A DNA stretch of 64,000 nt from Anaerolineae bacterium (GTDB lineage: Bacteria > Chloroflexota > Anaerolineae > Aggregatilineales > J027), in NCBI GenBank assembly GCA_008933735.1, contig WBUL01000001.1, positions 278,057 through 342,056 on the forward strand, given 5' to 3'. Position 1 is the first letter of the stretch; each line of letters starts with the position of its first letter. A model generated the notes under the pieces. The model did no database searches. It was not told the DNA's origin and saw only the letters and a program-made list of their open reading frames with translations. Of this stretch, positions 46,592 to 55,081 are shown in pieces. The position numbers were made by a program, and so were the translations under genes.

Positions 46592-46619
46592 CCCCTTTCC
46601 TGCTGGTTCAGGAGAGGGG
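46592..46619. terminator. Bidirectional terminator hairpin between gpmI and LLM gene
   Basis: CCCCTTTCCTG and CAGGAGAGGGG form an 11-bp stem with one G-T pair and a 6-base loop, in the 35-base gap between two convergent genes. Similar in sequence to 42309-42339. Confidence 0.65.
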
Positions 46620-47495
46620 TTACATCCCATTTTCGCTTAGAAAGGTTTTGAAATCGCGGATGGCATCACTATGTTTCTGCGGCGTTTCAAACCCGACGCC
46701 CATTGTGTTGATACAAACATGGGTAGCGCCGAGGTCGCGCCATCCACGAACATACGCTAACCAAGTGTCTTTCGGCTGAGTTTTGAGGTTCACACGAATG
46801 TCATAGCCAAATTCATCCGGGCTGCGCCCTTCCTCTCGCAGGTAACCACGGATGCGTTCAATTTTAGGCTGCGCTTCTTCGGGCGACATGACATTAGGTA
46901 TCCATCCATCACCCAAACGAGCCATCCGGCGAAACACCTCATCCACATACCCACCAAACCAGATCGGAATCGGGCGCTGGATAGGCAGAGGATTGAGGCC
47001 TGCGTCCTCAACCGTGTGATACTGCCCGTGAAACGTAACCAGCGGTTTTGTCCAGAGTTCTTTCATCAAAAGAACCTGTTCCTCGCTGCGTTTGCCGCGT
47101 GTATGAAAGTCATAGCCGAGAGACTCATATTCCACTTTGTTCCAGCCTGTGCCGATGCCCAATCGCAGCCGCCCGCCAGAGAGGACATCCAGCTCGGCTG
47201 CCTGTTTTGCGACCAGCGCTGCCGGACGCTGTGGCAGGATCAAGACTCCCGTGACAAATTCAATTTTCCGGGTGATGGCGGCCAGATACGCATACAGCAC
47301 AAACGGCTCGTGGAACATATCTTTATAGGTATATGTGCCTTTCCAACCGCCAGGGCGATCAGGGTTGGCGCCGAGAATATGGTCATAAGCCAGCAGATAG
47401 TCATAGCCTAATCCCTCGGCGGTTTGCGCGTAGTCCCGGACGGCAGCCACATCACGACCGATTTCAGTCTGGGGAAACACGACTCCTATTTTCAT
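46620..47495 (-). CDS. LLM-class F420-dependent oxidoreductase
   Basis: A 291-residue luciferase-like monooxygenase-fold protein. Segments GYDYLLAYDHILG, RIEFVTGV-like KIEFVTGVLILPQRP, LSGGRLRLGIGTGWNKVEYE and PIPIWFGGY are those of the F420-dependent subfamily. Such enzymes transfer hydride using coenzyme F420 (or FMN). The substrate cannot be predicted. Its start overlaps the DUF1461 gene by 32 bases. Confidence 0.9.
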   Translation of the reverse strand: MKIGVVFPQTEIGRDVAAVRDYAQTAEGLGYDYLLAYDHILGANPDRPGGWKGTYTYKDMFHEPFVLYAYLAAITRKIEFVTGVLILPQRPAALVAKQAAELDVLSGGRLRLGIGTGWNKVEYESLGYDFHTRGKRSEEQVLLMKELWTKPLVTFHGQYHTVEDAGLNPLPIQRPIPIWFGGYVDEVFRRMARLGDGWIPNVMSPEEAQPKIERIRGYLREEGRSPDEFGYDIRVNLKTQPKDTWLAYVRGWRDLGATHVCINTMGVGFETPQKHSDAIRDFKTFLSENGM

Positions 47496-48162
47496 GGTTT
47501 TCCTTTCTTGATCTCACCCACCAGGGAATGATCATACAAAACACCGCACCGCCTATCGTTAAAATCCCTACCATCAGCGATGACTCAAACCAGAACTGCT
47601 GTGGATACAGACGAATCAGCGTGTCATCCCGGTAAAACTGCCATGAGCCTTCATCGAAAAAAATCGCATGGAAGTTATCAAAGAAAAAGTCCCAACTGAC
47701 AAAGACCAGCATCACCAGAACTGCCACAGCGATGAGTGTGCTCGCTCCGCCGTAAAAAAGGACACTCAGCAGGCGGGATCGGGAAAAATACGCCAGCACC
47801 CCCATGCCTATCACAAAAAAAAGAAGGCAGAGCTTGAGCACGGTCAGAGCCCCCCGCGTAACCACTTTGACATCTTCCATATGGTCGAGCTCTTTTTCGC
47901 GGAAAGCGGGCTGACCGTCGATTTTTAAATCACCCAGATACGAAATATCTTCATCATTAAGCAGATATCGAATCCCATACGGCCCATATTTCAGCCGTAC
48001 CCCTGTATCCCATCCGTATAAATCTTCCGGAAAACCGCTGCGGTTGTATTCAAATTTGAGCCATGTCTCGGTCAGCATGAACCGCACACTGACCAGCACC
48101 AGCAGAATCGGTACAAGCAGGATTAGAAGCACTTGAAGTACAAGTATCGATCTGTCAGCCAT
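47464..48162 (-). CDS. DUF1461 (TIGR01906) integral membrane protein
   Basis: A 232-residue membrane protein of the TIGR01906/DUF1461 family. Four hydrophobic helices (about 8-28, 105-125, 132-155, 200-220); the extracytoplasmic loop between helices 1 and 2 carries the family pattern NDEDISYLGDLKIDG and KELDHMEDVKVV. The start is taken at the ATG at 48162, directly before the first helix. The family has no known function. The 32-base overlap with the oxidoreductase gene suggests co-expression. Confidence 0.85.
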   Translation of the reverse strand: MADRSILVLQVLLILLVPILLVLVSVRFMLTETWLKFEYNRSGFPEDLYGWDTGVRLKYGPYGIRYLLNDEDISYLGDLKIDGQPAFREKELDHMEDVKVVTRGALTVLKLCLLFFVIGMGVLAYFSRSRLLSVLFYGGASTLIAVAVLVMLVFVSWDFFFDNFHAIFFDEGSWQFYRDDTLIRLYPQQFWFESSLMVGILTIGGAVFCMIIPWWVRSRKENHENRSRVSPD

Positions 48163-48451
48163 TTTTTCTGTCCGGAAGCTCTTTTCCCATCCATAGGAGA
48201 AACTCCACATCTAACGGCACGAACTCAAAACGATCTCTTATCCAGATTTGATAGCTAAGATACTGGTTGTAGTCGTCTATTCTGCTCCATACCCCACCAT
48301 GTACAACCCGTAGGGTTTAAGCTGCTGCATCAAAATTCTGTCCAGCGGAACATCGCAAACGGTTCTCACCTAAAACAAAAACATATTTCAAAGTCATATT
48401 AATCCTCTTTTGGGCCTGCCCAATGGAGAAATTGGCGAAGCCATTTTGCTG
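48163..48451. other. Region without a confident gene
   Basis: Nothing convincing was found apart from a 26-codon frame on the minus strand (48397-48317) with GAGG six bases before its ATG, in the same frame as the small reading frame upstream but separated from it by one TAG. A short palindrome AACCC-TAC-GGGTT follows its stop (48305-48317). Confidence 0.4.
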
Positions 48452-48676
48452 CTAAAACCCACATAAATGCTCGCAAGCGGCTTGACGCCTATCATCAAAC
48501 ACTTCCTGGCCGTCTATTCGTGGCTTCTGTAAACTCATGATCCTGTTGCGAATTTCGGTGATCGCCTGTCCACGAAGTCGATAGCTTAAGCCTGTTTGTC
48601 TTATGCCGCGTAAGGGATGGTGAAAATCCCGATACGCCCGAACTATACAGCTTTCAGGATAATCAATGGTGTTCAT
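48452..48676 (-). pseudogene. Small basic reading frame, possibly remnant of a longer gene
   Basis: A 74-codon frame whose ATG overlaps the stop of the MFS/spermidine synthase gene by ATGA, suggesting translational coupling. The product is basic (DRRQAACEHLCGF at the end) and not recognised. Past its TAG stop the same frame stays open for about 44 more codons (QQNGFANFSIGQAQKRIN and onward) to a TAA at 48317. This would fit a gene broken by one nonsense change, but composition gives no firm proof that either part is coding. Confidence 0.4.
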
Positions 48677-50244
48677 GGGGCTAAGGAATCCACTTCTCCA
48701 CTCAGGAAAAATTCGATGGTCATGTCATCCACAATCGTTTCAACCGGAGCGCGGTCATCAGTAAAAATCACATCCGAGGTCTCGGTCTCTTTTAAGTTAG
48801 CAACGGCGTCATTCAACACCTGCCATAACAGGGGGTGGGTATTCCGGTTAAGCGCCTGAAAATTTTCAATCAGATTGGCGGCGGTGGTTGGCTGCCTGGT
48901 CGCTACCAGGATTGTATTGAGCGAATCCGGCACGTCGATCCGATGTACCGAGGGGAACACCTGCAACATCGTGTTCGCCATCGCCCATTCAAGGCGGCGG
49001 TCAGAAGTCGTGCGCCCAACATTAATCACTACCACGCCGTTGTCTTCCAGACGATCGGCAATTTCCTCAAAAAATTCTACCGTCGTAAGCTGCCAGGGAA
49101 CATAGGGCACGCGATAGGCATCAATACCAACCACCGTATACGGCCCCGCCAGGCGATTAAAAGCATAGCGCCCATCCTCCACAATGACATTCAGGTTGGG
49201 CATGTCCATTTCAAGATACTTCCGGCTGGCATCGACAATAGCTCCGTCAATTTCAATACCATCTATTGGAATCTGCCCATAGACGGCGGTATGCTGGCGG
49301 GCAATAGTGCCTCCTGCTAATCCGATAATCACCAGCGAATTGACTTCTTCCGGTTGAAAACCAGGATTAAAATAGGGCGCAGCAAGGAACATATCCCATG
49401 TACGCCCATAATAGAGAATATCCGGGTGATATTGGGTGTGGATTCCCTGCCCCTCATTCAGCCATAGATAACGGTACTGGTTTTCATCCTCAACGATCTG
49501 AATGTAGTTGTAGGCTGATTCTTTCTCGTAGAGCAGTTGATAACCTTCGGGAATAGGGCGGCGCGGAAGGCTGAGGAACACAACTGCGAGTATCACCAGC
49601 ACAATGGGCATCCACAGCATATTTCTTGCAGTCCGACGGTCAATCCAGAGCAGACCGATCAACCCCACACCCAGCAGCCATCCGGAAAACAACAAAAAAG
49701 TCCAGGTTACCCCTGCTTCGGGGATCAAAAACAGCGTCGGTGCGAAGGTGCCGATGATGCTTCCAAGTGTCGAAATCGCATAGATAAAACCGGAAATTTG
49801 TCCGGCTTTGCTGACATCCGTGATCGCCAGTCGAATCGTAAACGGTGAGACACATCCGAGCAGCGTCACAGGGACAGAAAACAACAGCAGCACTCCTAAG
49901 AAAGAACCTATTGCCACCCCTGCATTAATTTCATAGACGGCCTGCGCCGCCGCATAGAGCACAGGCCGTGCCACCAGCGGCACAATCCCACTGAAGAACG
50001 CGCCCCAGCAGATGATTTGATACAGGGTTTTGTGGTTGGGGGAACGGTCAGCCCAACGTCCACCGATGAAATATCCAAGCGTCAGGTAAACCAGCATCAA
50101 GCCAATAATGTTGGCCCAGACAAGATTACTGGTACCGAACACACTCCCCAACAACCGCGAGGCGGAAAGCTCAATTGCCAGCACCGTCATGCCGCTGGAA
50201 AATACCGTGAAATAGAGATACTGCTGTTTCGTCAAATTTTGCAC
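48673..50244 (-). CDS. Fused MFS/spermidine synthase-like protein
   Basis: A 523-residue two-part protein. The N-terminal 220 residues have seven or so hydrophobic helices with the pattern GYFIGGRWADR and AISTLGSIIGTFAPTLFLIP, as in the membrane part of fused MFS/spermidine synthases. The C-terminal 300 residues form a Rossmann methyltransferase-like fold related to SpeE (YNYIQIVED, LVIIGLAGGTIARQ, GIEIDGAIVDASRKYL, VVGIDAYRVPYVPWQLTTVEFF). Whether it makes a polyamine is doubtful; many such fusions have unknown substrates. Confidence 0.87.
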   Translation of the reverse strand: MQNLTKQQYLYFTVFSSGMTVLAIELSASRLLGSVFGTSNLVWANIIGLMLVYLTLGYFIGGRWADRSPNHKTLYQIICWGAFFSGIVPLVARPVLYAAAQAVYEINAGVAIGSFLGVLLLFSVPVTLLGCVSPFTIRLAITDVSKAGQISGFIYAISTLGSIIGTFAPTLFLIPEAGVTWTFLLFSGWLLGVGLIGLLWIDRRTARNMLWMPIVLVILAVVFLSLPRRPIPEGYQLLYEKESAYNYIQIVEDENQYRYLWLNEGQGIHTQYHPDILYYGRTWDMFLAAPYFNPGFQPEEVNSLVIIGLAGGTIARQHTAVYGQIPIDGIEIDGAIVDASRKYLEMDMPNLNVIVEDGRYAFNRLAGPYTVVGIDAYRVPYVPWQLTTVEFFEEIADRLEDNGVVVINVGRTTSDRRLEWAMANTMLQVFPSVHRIDVPDSLNTILVATRQPTTAANLIENFQALNRNTHPLLWQVLNDAVANLKETETSDVIFTDDRAPVETIVDDMTIEFFLSGEVDSLAP

Positions 50245-50349
50245 TCAGGTTTCGGTGATTGTTTTTTGGATACGCAGTCGTCTGCTTTTAAAATAACCAG
50301 GATTAATCACCAGCAATACTCATCCTATCCTAGCGAAAAGGGTTTTTAC

Positions 50350-51042
50350 ATGGCAAATATCCAACGTGCCCGTGCCGATGATGTGCCGGGAATTGCCGAA
50401 GTGATCAAAACCGTGTGGAATATAGACATTGATGTTCCTTACGCGCAGGAACTTCTCAGCGACCAGAAACAGCACGCCTGGGTTGCAGTTGAAGCGGGGC
50501 AGGTGATCGGGTTTGTGAGTTCATTTCTCAATTCGGTCATGGGTGGGGTACGGCGCTGGGAAGTTGATCTGCTGGCAGTAGCGCCCTCCGCCTGGGGCAA
50601 CGGGTTGGGACAAAAACTGATCGAAGCCACAACCCAGGATGCCAGAACTTACCACGCCAAATTTGCGCGGGCTCTGGTACACATCGACAACTCACCAGCA
50701 AAAAGATCCTTTGAGAAAGCCGGATACGCGACCAGCGGGCAGATTTACTCGATGTACCTGTGGCCGCCCCAGGTTTCATACACCTTGCAGACCCCCTCCG
50801 GCCTGGTTTCCTTGACACCCGTTGATACCCTGACCTATCGTGGGGTATGGGTTGAAGGTCTGGATGGCAATCTGGTTTCGGATGATGACCGACAGGCATG
50901 TATAACGGCAGCGCGGGCGCTTGCAGCCCGGGAAAACCGGAATAATGCAAGTGCATTAATCCCGACAGATGCTCATCTGCCTGAAAATCTGATGACAGAT
51001 GCCACATTACATGGTCAATATCAGTGGTGGCGGCGAAGTTAG
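50350..51042 (+). CDS. GNAT-family N-acetyltransferase
   Basis: A 230-residue protein whose first 140 residues are a GNAT domain (ARADDVPGIAEVIKTVWN, VDLLAVAPSAWGNGLGQKLIE acetyl-CoA loop, VHIDNSPAKRSFEKAGY). The last 90 residues are not recognised. The ATG at 50350 is chosen because the sequence upstream lies in the gap with the divergent spermidine-synthase-like gene. Substrate unknown. Confidence 0.82.
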   Translation: MANIQRARADDVPGIAEVIKTVWNIDIDVPYAQELLSDQKQHAWVAVEAGQVIGFVSSFLNSVMGGVRRWEVDLLAVAPSAWGNGLGQKLIEATTQDARTYHAKFARALVHIDNSPAKRSFEKAGYATSGQIYSMYLWPPQVSYTLQTPSGLVSLTPVDTLTYRGVWVEGLDGNLVSDDDRQACITAARALAARENRNNASALIPTDAHLPENLMTDATLHGQYQWWRRS

Positions 51043-51055
51043 CGCTTTTGGACCG

Positions 51056-51084
51056 TTGGAACATCTGGCAAAACTTGCTATACT
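51056..51084 (+). promoter_or_regulatory. Promoter of FMN riboswitch operon
   Basis: TTGGAA at 51056-51061, 17 bases, TATACT at 51079-51084. Transcription should begin near 51091, just before the riboswitch. Confidence 0.65.
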
Positions 51085-51101
51085 TAAATTAATCAAAAAC
51101 C

Positions 51102-51240
51102 TTCGGGGCGGGGTGAAAGTCCCCACCGGCGGTAAATCATCTCCTTGATGACAAGCCCGCTACCCGGATCAGCCGTTTGGCTGTGAAGGTGGAACTGGTG
51201 AAATTCCAGTGCCGACAGTCATAGTCTGGATGGGAGAAGG
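51102..51240 (+). promoter_or_regulatory. FMN riboswitch (RFN element)
   Basis: All conserved parts of the RFN element are present: GGGGCGGGGTGAAAGTCCCC, ACCGGCGGTAAAT, AAGCCCGC, GGTGAAATTCCAGTGCCGAC and the closing AGTCTGGATGGGAGAAG. It binds flavin mononucleotide and, with the hairpin and T7 run that follow, should stop transcription of the transporter genes when flavin is plentiful. Confidence 0.97.
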
Positions 51241-51258
51241 TGATAGTTTCCCCTGGCG

Positions 51259-51286
51259 AACGCCGTCTGTGGTGGTGCGTTTTTTT
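51259..51286 (+). terminator. Riboswitch-controlled terminator
   Basis: AACGC (51259-51263) pairs with GCGTT at the base of an imperfect hairpin, directly followed by seven T residues (51280-51286). It ends about 80 bases before the permease start. The inner stem is imperfect, so the exact fold is uncertain. Confidence 0.7.
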
Positions 51287-51364
51287 GTGTACCTTTTTAT
51301 GCACACAGATGGTTCTTGCCTCTGCCCCGTTGGTTATCAGTAAGCTAAGAAGGGGCAGAATCTG

Positions 51365-52165
51365 ATGGCAGTTGTTCCAGCCACACGCAGTCGAATATCA
51401 CAGATGAACTGGTTTTGGGTTTTACGCTGGTTTCTTGCGCCCATTTTAGGAATGGGACTGCTGGCGCTGTGGATTGCGGTCGTCGAAGCTGAGTATTATC
51501 CCCGCTTTATCCTGCCTCATCCATTCGACATTTTCGACCGAATGCAGGTGCTGTATGAACGCGGCATTCTGGAACGGCATGTGATGGTTACGTTGAAGGA
51601 AGCGCTGGCGGGGTTGGCCTTTTCCATTGTGCTGGCGCTGCCATTGGGTTACATCGTTGCCCGCAGCAAATGGCTAAGCGCCCTGCTGCTGCCCTATCTG
51701 GTCGCAATCCGGGCGATTCCGGTAGTTGCTATCGCCGCGTTGATTGTTATCTGGCTGGGCACGGACATCAAAAGCAAAATTTTTGTGGTTACATTCATCA
51801 CCTGGTTTCCGCTCATGGAAGCAACAGTCGTCGGTGTGCAAAATGTGGACTCGCATCTACGCGATCTGATGCGTGCTTATCAGGCCAATCCGTTGCAAAT
51901 TTTCTGGAAGTTGGAACTTCCCGCAGCCATGCCGAATCTGATGAGCGGCTTAAAGATTTCCGCGACGCTGGCAGTAGTTGGTGCAGCGGTCGGAGAACTG
52001 ATCGGGGCAAGTCAGGGACTCGCGTATCTGATCGTGTTCGGTCGTGGCACCTCCGATGCCCCACTGGTTTTTGGCGCTGTCGGCATCCTGACTGTACTTT
52101 CATTGGCATTTTACGGCGTTGTCGCAGCCCTGGAGCATTTTGTGCTGGCCTGGCGCCGTGCTTAA
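51365..52165 (+). CDS. ribX: Flavin-type ABC transporter permease (RibX-like)
   Basis: A 266-residue permease with six hydrophobic helices and the binding-protein-dependent EAA loop LRDLMRAYQANPLQIFWKLELP (about 158-179). It is similar to ThiX/SsuC-type permeases. As first gene behind an FMN riboswitch and followed by two NMT1-type binding proteins and an ATPase, it is assigned to the RibXY type of riboflavin-precursor/riboflavin uptake system known from Chloroflexota; flavin specificity rests on the riboswitch, not on the permease itself. Confidence 0.87.
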   Translation: MAVVPATRSRISQMNWFWVLRWFLAPILGMGLLALWIAVVEAEYYPRFILPHPFDIFDRMQVLYERGILERHVMVTLKEALAGLAFSIVLALPLGYIVARSKWLSALLLPYLVAIRAIPVVAIAALIVIWLGTDIKSKIFVVTFITWFPLMEATVVGVQNVDSHLRDLMRAYQANPLQIFWKLELPAAMPNLMSGLKISATLAVVGAAVGELIGASQGLAYLIVFGRGTSDAPLVFGAVGILTVLSLAFYGVVAALEHFVLAWRRA

Positions 52166-52186
52166 AAGAGGAGAAAAAAGGACATT

Positions 52187-53158
52187 ATGAAACGCTTTCT
52201 GGGAATTACACTCACCTTGATCTTACTCAAGATTGCAGGTGCACAGACAAATGATCCAACCCAAGTCACTCTTTTTGTACCCTATATCCCGAATGTACAG
52301 TTTGCGCCACTTTACGTCGCTATCGAAAACGGTTACTTTGCCGAGGAAAATATTGATCTCGAAATAGAATACAGCTTTAATGAGGCAGATGGCATTGACC
52401 GGATCGCAGTTGATGATCTGCAATTTGGCATCCTGAGCGGTGAACAGGTGATTGTGGCACGCGGGGCGGGCAAACCTCTGGTTTATGTTCTTGAGTGGTA
52501 TCATGATTTTCCGGTAGGGTTGGTAGCACCTGCCAGTTCAGATATTCAGGAACCAGGAGACTTAGTCAACAAAAAAGTGGGCATCCCCGGCCCATTTGGG
52601 GCAAGTTATATGGGTTTCCGCGCCCTTCTCGGCGCGAATGATGTTGACGAGCTGCAATTACAGGTCGAATCCATCGGGTTTACAGCACCGGAAGCCGTCT
52701 GCACAGGGCAGGTCGAAGCGGCGGTAGTCTACGTCAACAACGAACCGCTCACGATACAGGAAAACTGCTTCGACACCACCGTAATCTACGTATCCGACTA
52801 TGTGGATCTGGTGTCAAATGGTCTTGTGACCAATGAAACCACCATCGAAGACAACCCAGAACTGGTCGCGGGAATGGCGAAAGCAATCAAACGTGGCATT
52901 GAAGATACCATCGCTGATCCGGAAGCGGCGTTTGACATTAGCGTTGCGTTCATCCCTGACCTTGCCGAGGCAGACTACGATACCCAGCTTCAGGTGTTGA
53001 AAAATACTGTAGCGCTATGGCTGTCAGAAAACCTCGGCGCAACTGACCCCGAACGCTGGGAAACAACCCAGGAGGTCATGCTCGAAATCGGCTTCATCAA
53101 CGAACCGCTGGACGACCTGGAAGCTGCTTATACGCTGGAATTCTTGCCCGGTGAATAA
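52187..53158 (+). CDS. ribY: NMT1-type flavin-binding lipoprotein-free SBP (RibY-like), copy 1
   Basis: A 323-residue periplasmic-type binding protein with a Sec signal peptide (MKRFLGITLTLILLKIAGAQ; no lipobox Cys). The mature part has the NMT1/ThiY pattern: VPYIPNVQFAPLYVAIENGY, then FSxNEADGIDR-type and GIPGPFGASYMGFRALL. Two Cys (CTGQ and ENCFD) may form a disulfide. It is highly similar, without gaps, to the next gene. Presumed ligand is riboflavin or a flavin precursor, from the riboswitch and the RibY family. How it is tethered is unclear. Confidence 0.87.
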   Translation: MKRFLGITLTLILLKIAGAQTNDPTQVTLFVPYIPNVQFAPLYVAIENGYFAEENIDLEIEYSFNEADGIDRIAVDDLQFGILSGEQVIVARGAGKPLVYVLEWYHDFPVGLVAPASSDIQEPGDLVNKKVGIPGPFGASYMGFRALLGANDVDELQLQVESIGFTAPEAVCTGQVEAAVVYVNNEPLTIQENCFDTTVIYVSDYVDLVSNGLVTNETTIEDNPELVAGMAKAIKRGIEDTIADPEAAFDISVAFIPDLAEADYDTQLQVLKNTVALWLSENLGATDPERWETTQEVMLEIGFINEPLDDLEAAYTLEFLPGE

Positions 53159-53225
53159 TGATTGGTTGTCGGGACTCGCAGTTCACGATACGATAGTGCG
53201 CTTTCGTGAAATGAGGAGACACATT

Positions 53226-54206
53226 TTGAAAAAGGTAATCACCCTGTTCCTGGGACTGCTCATGGTGTCTGGCACGCAGGCAGAAGCGCAGGACGATATG
53301 ACAAAAATCACCTTTTTTGTCAGTTACATTCCCAGCGTCCAGTTTTCCCCAATTTATGCCGCTATCGAAAATGGCTACTTCGCTGAGGAAAAGATTGAGG
53401 TAGAGGTTGAGCACAGTTTTAATGAGGCCGATGGAGTCGACCGAATCGCCGTAAATGACCTTCAATTCGGCATGATCAGCGGCGAACAGGTGATTGTGGC
53501 GCGTGCGGCAGGTAAGCCCCTGGTATACGTCATGGAATGGTTTCATCGTTTTCCAGTGGGTATCGTCACCCCTGCGGATTCGGGGATTACCGAGCCAAAG
53601 GATTTAGTCGGGAAAAAAGTGGGCATTCCGGGGCCGTTTGGCGCAAGTTATATGGGATTCCGGGCACTGCTCAGCGCGAATGATATTGAAGAGCTTGATT
53701 TACAAGTGGAATCCATCGGATTCACCGCACCGGAGGCCATCTGCACAGGTCAGGTCGAAGCTTCGGTGGTCTACGTGAGCAACGAGCCCCTTACCATCCA
53801 GAATAACTGCTTTGAAGTCAGTGTAATTTATATTTCCGACTATGTGGATCTGGTGTCTAATGGCCTTGTCACGAATGAAGAAACCATAAAAAACAATCCT
53901 GAACTGGTTGCGGGTGTAACACGCGCCCTTCATCGTGGAGTGCAGTTCGTGATTGACAATCCGGACGAGGCGTTTGAACTCAGCCTGAAATACGTGACCG
54001 ACTTGCCGGAGTCCGAATACGAAACACAGAAACAGGTTTTGCTGAACTCCATTGAACTGTGGAAATCCGATCACCTGGGCGCAACCGACCCGGCACGCTG
54101 GGAAACAACTCAGGAGGTCATGCTCGAAATCGGATTCATCAGCGAACCCCTGGATGACCTGGAAGCCGCCTATACACTGGAATTTTTGCCCAAGCATGAC
54201 GAATAA
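53226..54206 (+). CDS. NMT1-type flavin-binding protein (RibY-like), copy 2
   Basis: A 326-residue tandem paralogue of the preceding binding protein; most positions are identical by eye (for example SxYVDLVSNGLVTNE, GATDPARWETTQEVMLEIGF). The TTG at 53226 is chosen as start: GAGGAG lies seven bases upstream and a signal peptide MKKVITLFLGLLMVSG follows directly. A longer reading frame from 53151 would lack a signal peptide at its start. The two copies differ mainly in surface positions and in the ligand-side segment after the first helix, so they may bind different flavin forms. Confidence 0.87.
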   Translation: MKKVITLFLGLLMVSGTQAEAQDDMTKITFFVSYIPSVQFSPIYAAIENGYFAEEKIEVEVEHSFNEADGVDRIAVNDLQFGMISGEQVIVARAAGKPLVYVMEWFHRFPVGIVTPADSGITEPKDLVGKKVGIPGPFGASYMGFRALLSANDIEELDLQVESIGFTAPEAICTGQVEASVVYVSNEPLTIQNNCFEVSVIYISDYVDLVSNGLVTNEETIKNNPELVAGVTRALHRGVQFVIDNPDEAFELSLKYVTDLPESEYETQKQVLLNSIELWKSDHLGATDPARWETTQEVMLEIGFISEPLDDLEAAYTLEFLPKHDE

Positions 54207-54957
54207 CGGGTCGCTGGTTGCATCCAATATTTACCATGCTTATGATGCAGCCGCCGGACGGATTCAGGCGCTGGAAAATGTCTCATTCTCGCTGGGAAAC
54301 GAGACCTTTACCTGCCTGGTTGGCCCAAGCGGCTGTGGTAAAAGTACACTGCTGCGGATTCTGGCAGGTTTGGTACAGCCCGAATCCGGCAGTGTATCGC
54401 TGAATGGCAGCACATTAGATTCCCCACGGCGCAAAATCGGCCTCGTATTTCAAGATGCCACCCTTATGCCCTGGCGCACCGTGATTCAGAACATTATGCT
54501 GCCCCTAGAATTTACGGGCCTATCGCGGCAGGAACAAAGACGACGAGCCGACTCTATGCTGGAGCTTTTGGGGCTGTCCGAATTTGCCAATGCGTATCCC
54601 TCAGCGCTGTCGGGCGGGATGGCCCAACGTCTCGCTATTGGACGGGCGTTAATCTACGATCCAGAAGTCCTGCTGCTGGATGAGCCGTTCGGTGCGCTGG
54701 ATGCGCTCACCCGTGAGTACGTCAGCGAAGAACTGCTCCGCATCTGGTCACAGCACAAAAAAACCGTGTTGATGGTCACTCACAGCATTCAAGAGGCGAT
54801 CTTGCTCTCAGATCGGGTGCTGGTGATGAGTCCGCGTCCGGGGCGCATTGTAAAAGATGTGACGATTGATCTGCCGCGTCCGCGCAGTCTGGATGACATG
54901 CTGGGCACTGATTTTGTCCGGTTAGAAGCACAGGTAAGGGCAGCGCTGCGGCGATAA
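54196..54957 (+). CDS. Flavin ABC transporter ATPase (RibZ-like)
   Basis: A 253-residue ATP-binding subunit. Walker A GPSGCGKSTLLRILAG near residue 46, Q-loop LVFQDATLMPW, ABC signature LSGGMAQRLAIGRAL near 138, Walker B VLLLDEPFGALD and H-loop VTHSIQEA. It is of the TauB/SsuB/ThiZ kind that pairs with NMT1-type binding proteins. Its ATG overlaps the second binding protein gene by 11 bases. Confidence 0.92.
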   Translation: MTNNGSLVASNIYHAYDAAAGRIQALENVSFSLGNETFTCLVGPSGCGKSTLLRILAGLVQPESGSVSLNGSTLDSPRRKIGLVFQDATLMPWRTVIQNIMLPLEFTGLSRQEQRRRADSMLELLGLSEFANAYPSALSGGMAQRLAIGRALIYDPEVLLLDEPFGALDALTREYVSEELLRIWSQHKKTVLMVTHSIQEAILLSDRVLVMSPRPGRIVKDVTIDLPRPRSLDDMLGTDFVRLEAQVRAALRR

Positions 54958-54984
54958 CTCTCCGACCGCATATTTTGCCAATTA

Positions 54985-55020
54985 ACCAAAAATTTTGGTT
55001 TTAAAACCAAAAATTTTGGT
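54985..55020. repeat. Two 21-base-spaced palindromes (operator-like)
   Basis: The palindrome ACCAAAAATTTTGGT occurs at 54985-54999 and 55006-55020, exactly 21 bases apart, i.e. two helical turns on the same DNA face. Both lie just upstream of the -35 box of the DUF2089 promoter (centres about 49 and 70 bases before the predicted start), a place typical for activator or autoregulator sites. Confidence 0.75.
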
Positions 55021-55027
55021 TTTAGAT

Positions 55028-55055
55028 TTGACAATCGCCAAAAAAGTCTTACACT
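55028..55055 (+). promoter_or_regulatory. Promoter of DUF2089 operon
   Basis: Consensus TTGACA (55028-55033), 16 bases, TACACT (55050-55055), 27 bases before the ATG. Confidence 0.68.
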
Positions 55056-55081
55056 GTAAGCTAACGGAGAAAAAACTCGTC

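Noticed and set aside
50017..50349. N-terminal extension of the acetyltransferase
   Set aside because: The extra 111 codons overlap the divergent MFS/spermidine synthase gene and have no domain; the GNAT fold begins right after the ATG at 50350.
52187..54957. Thiamine-precursor (ThiXYZ) transporter
   Set aside because: The proteins resemble ThiXYZ, but the upstream RNA is an FMN riboswitch and not a TPP element.
54985..55020. CRISPR-like or transposon-end repeat
   Set aside because: Only two copies, 21 bases apart and palindromic, directly before a -35 box; an operator is the simpler reading.
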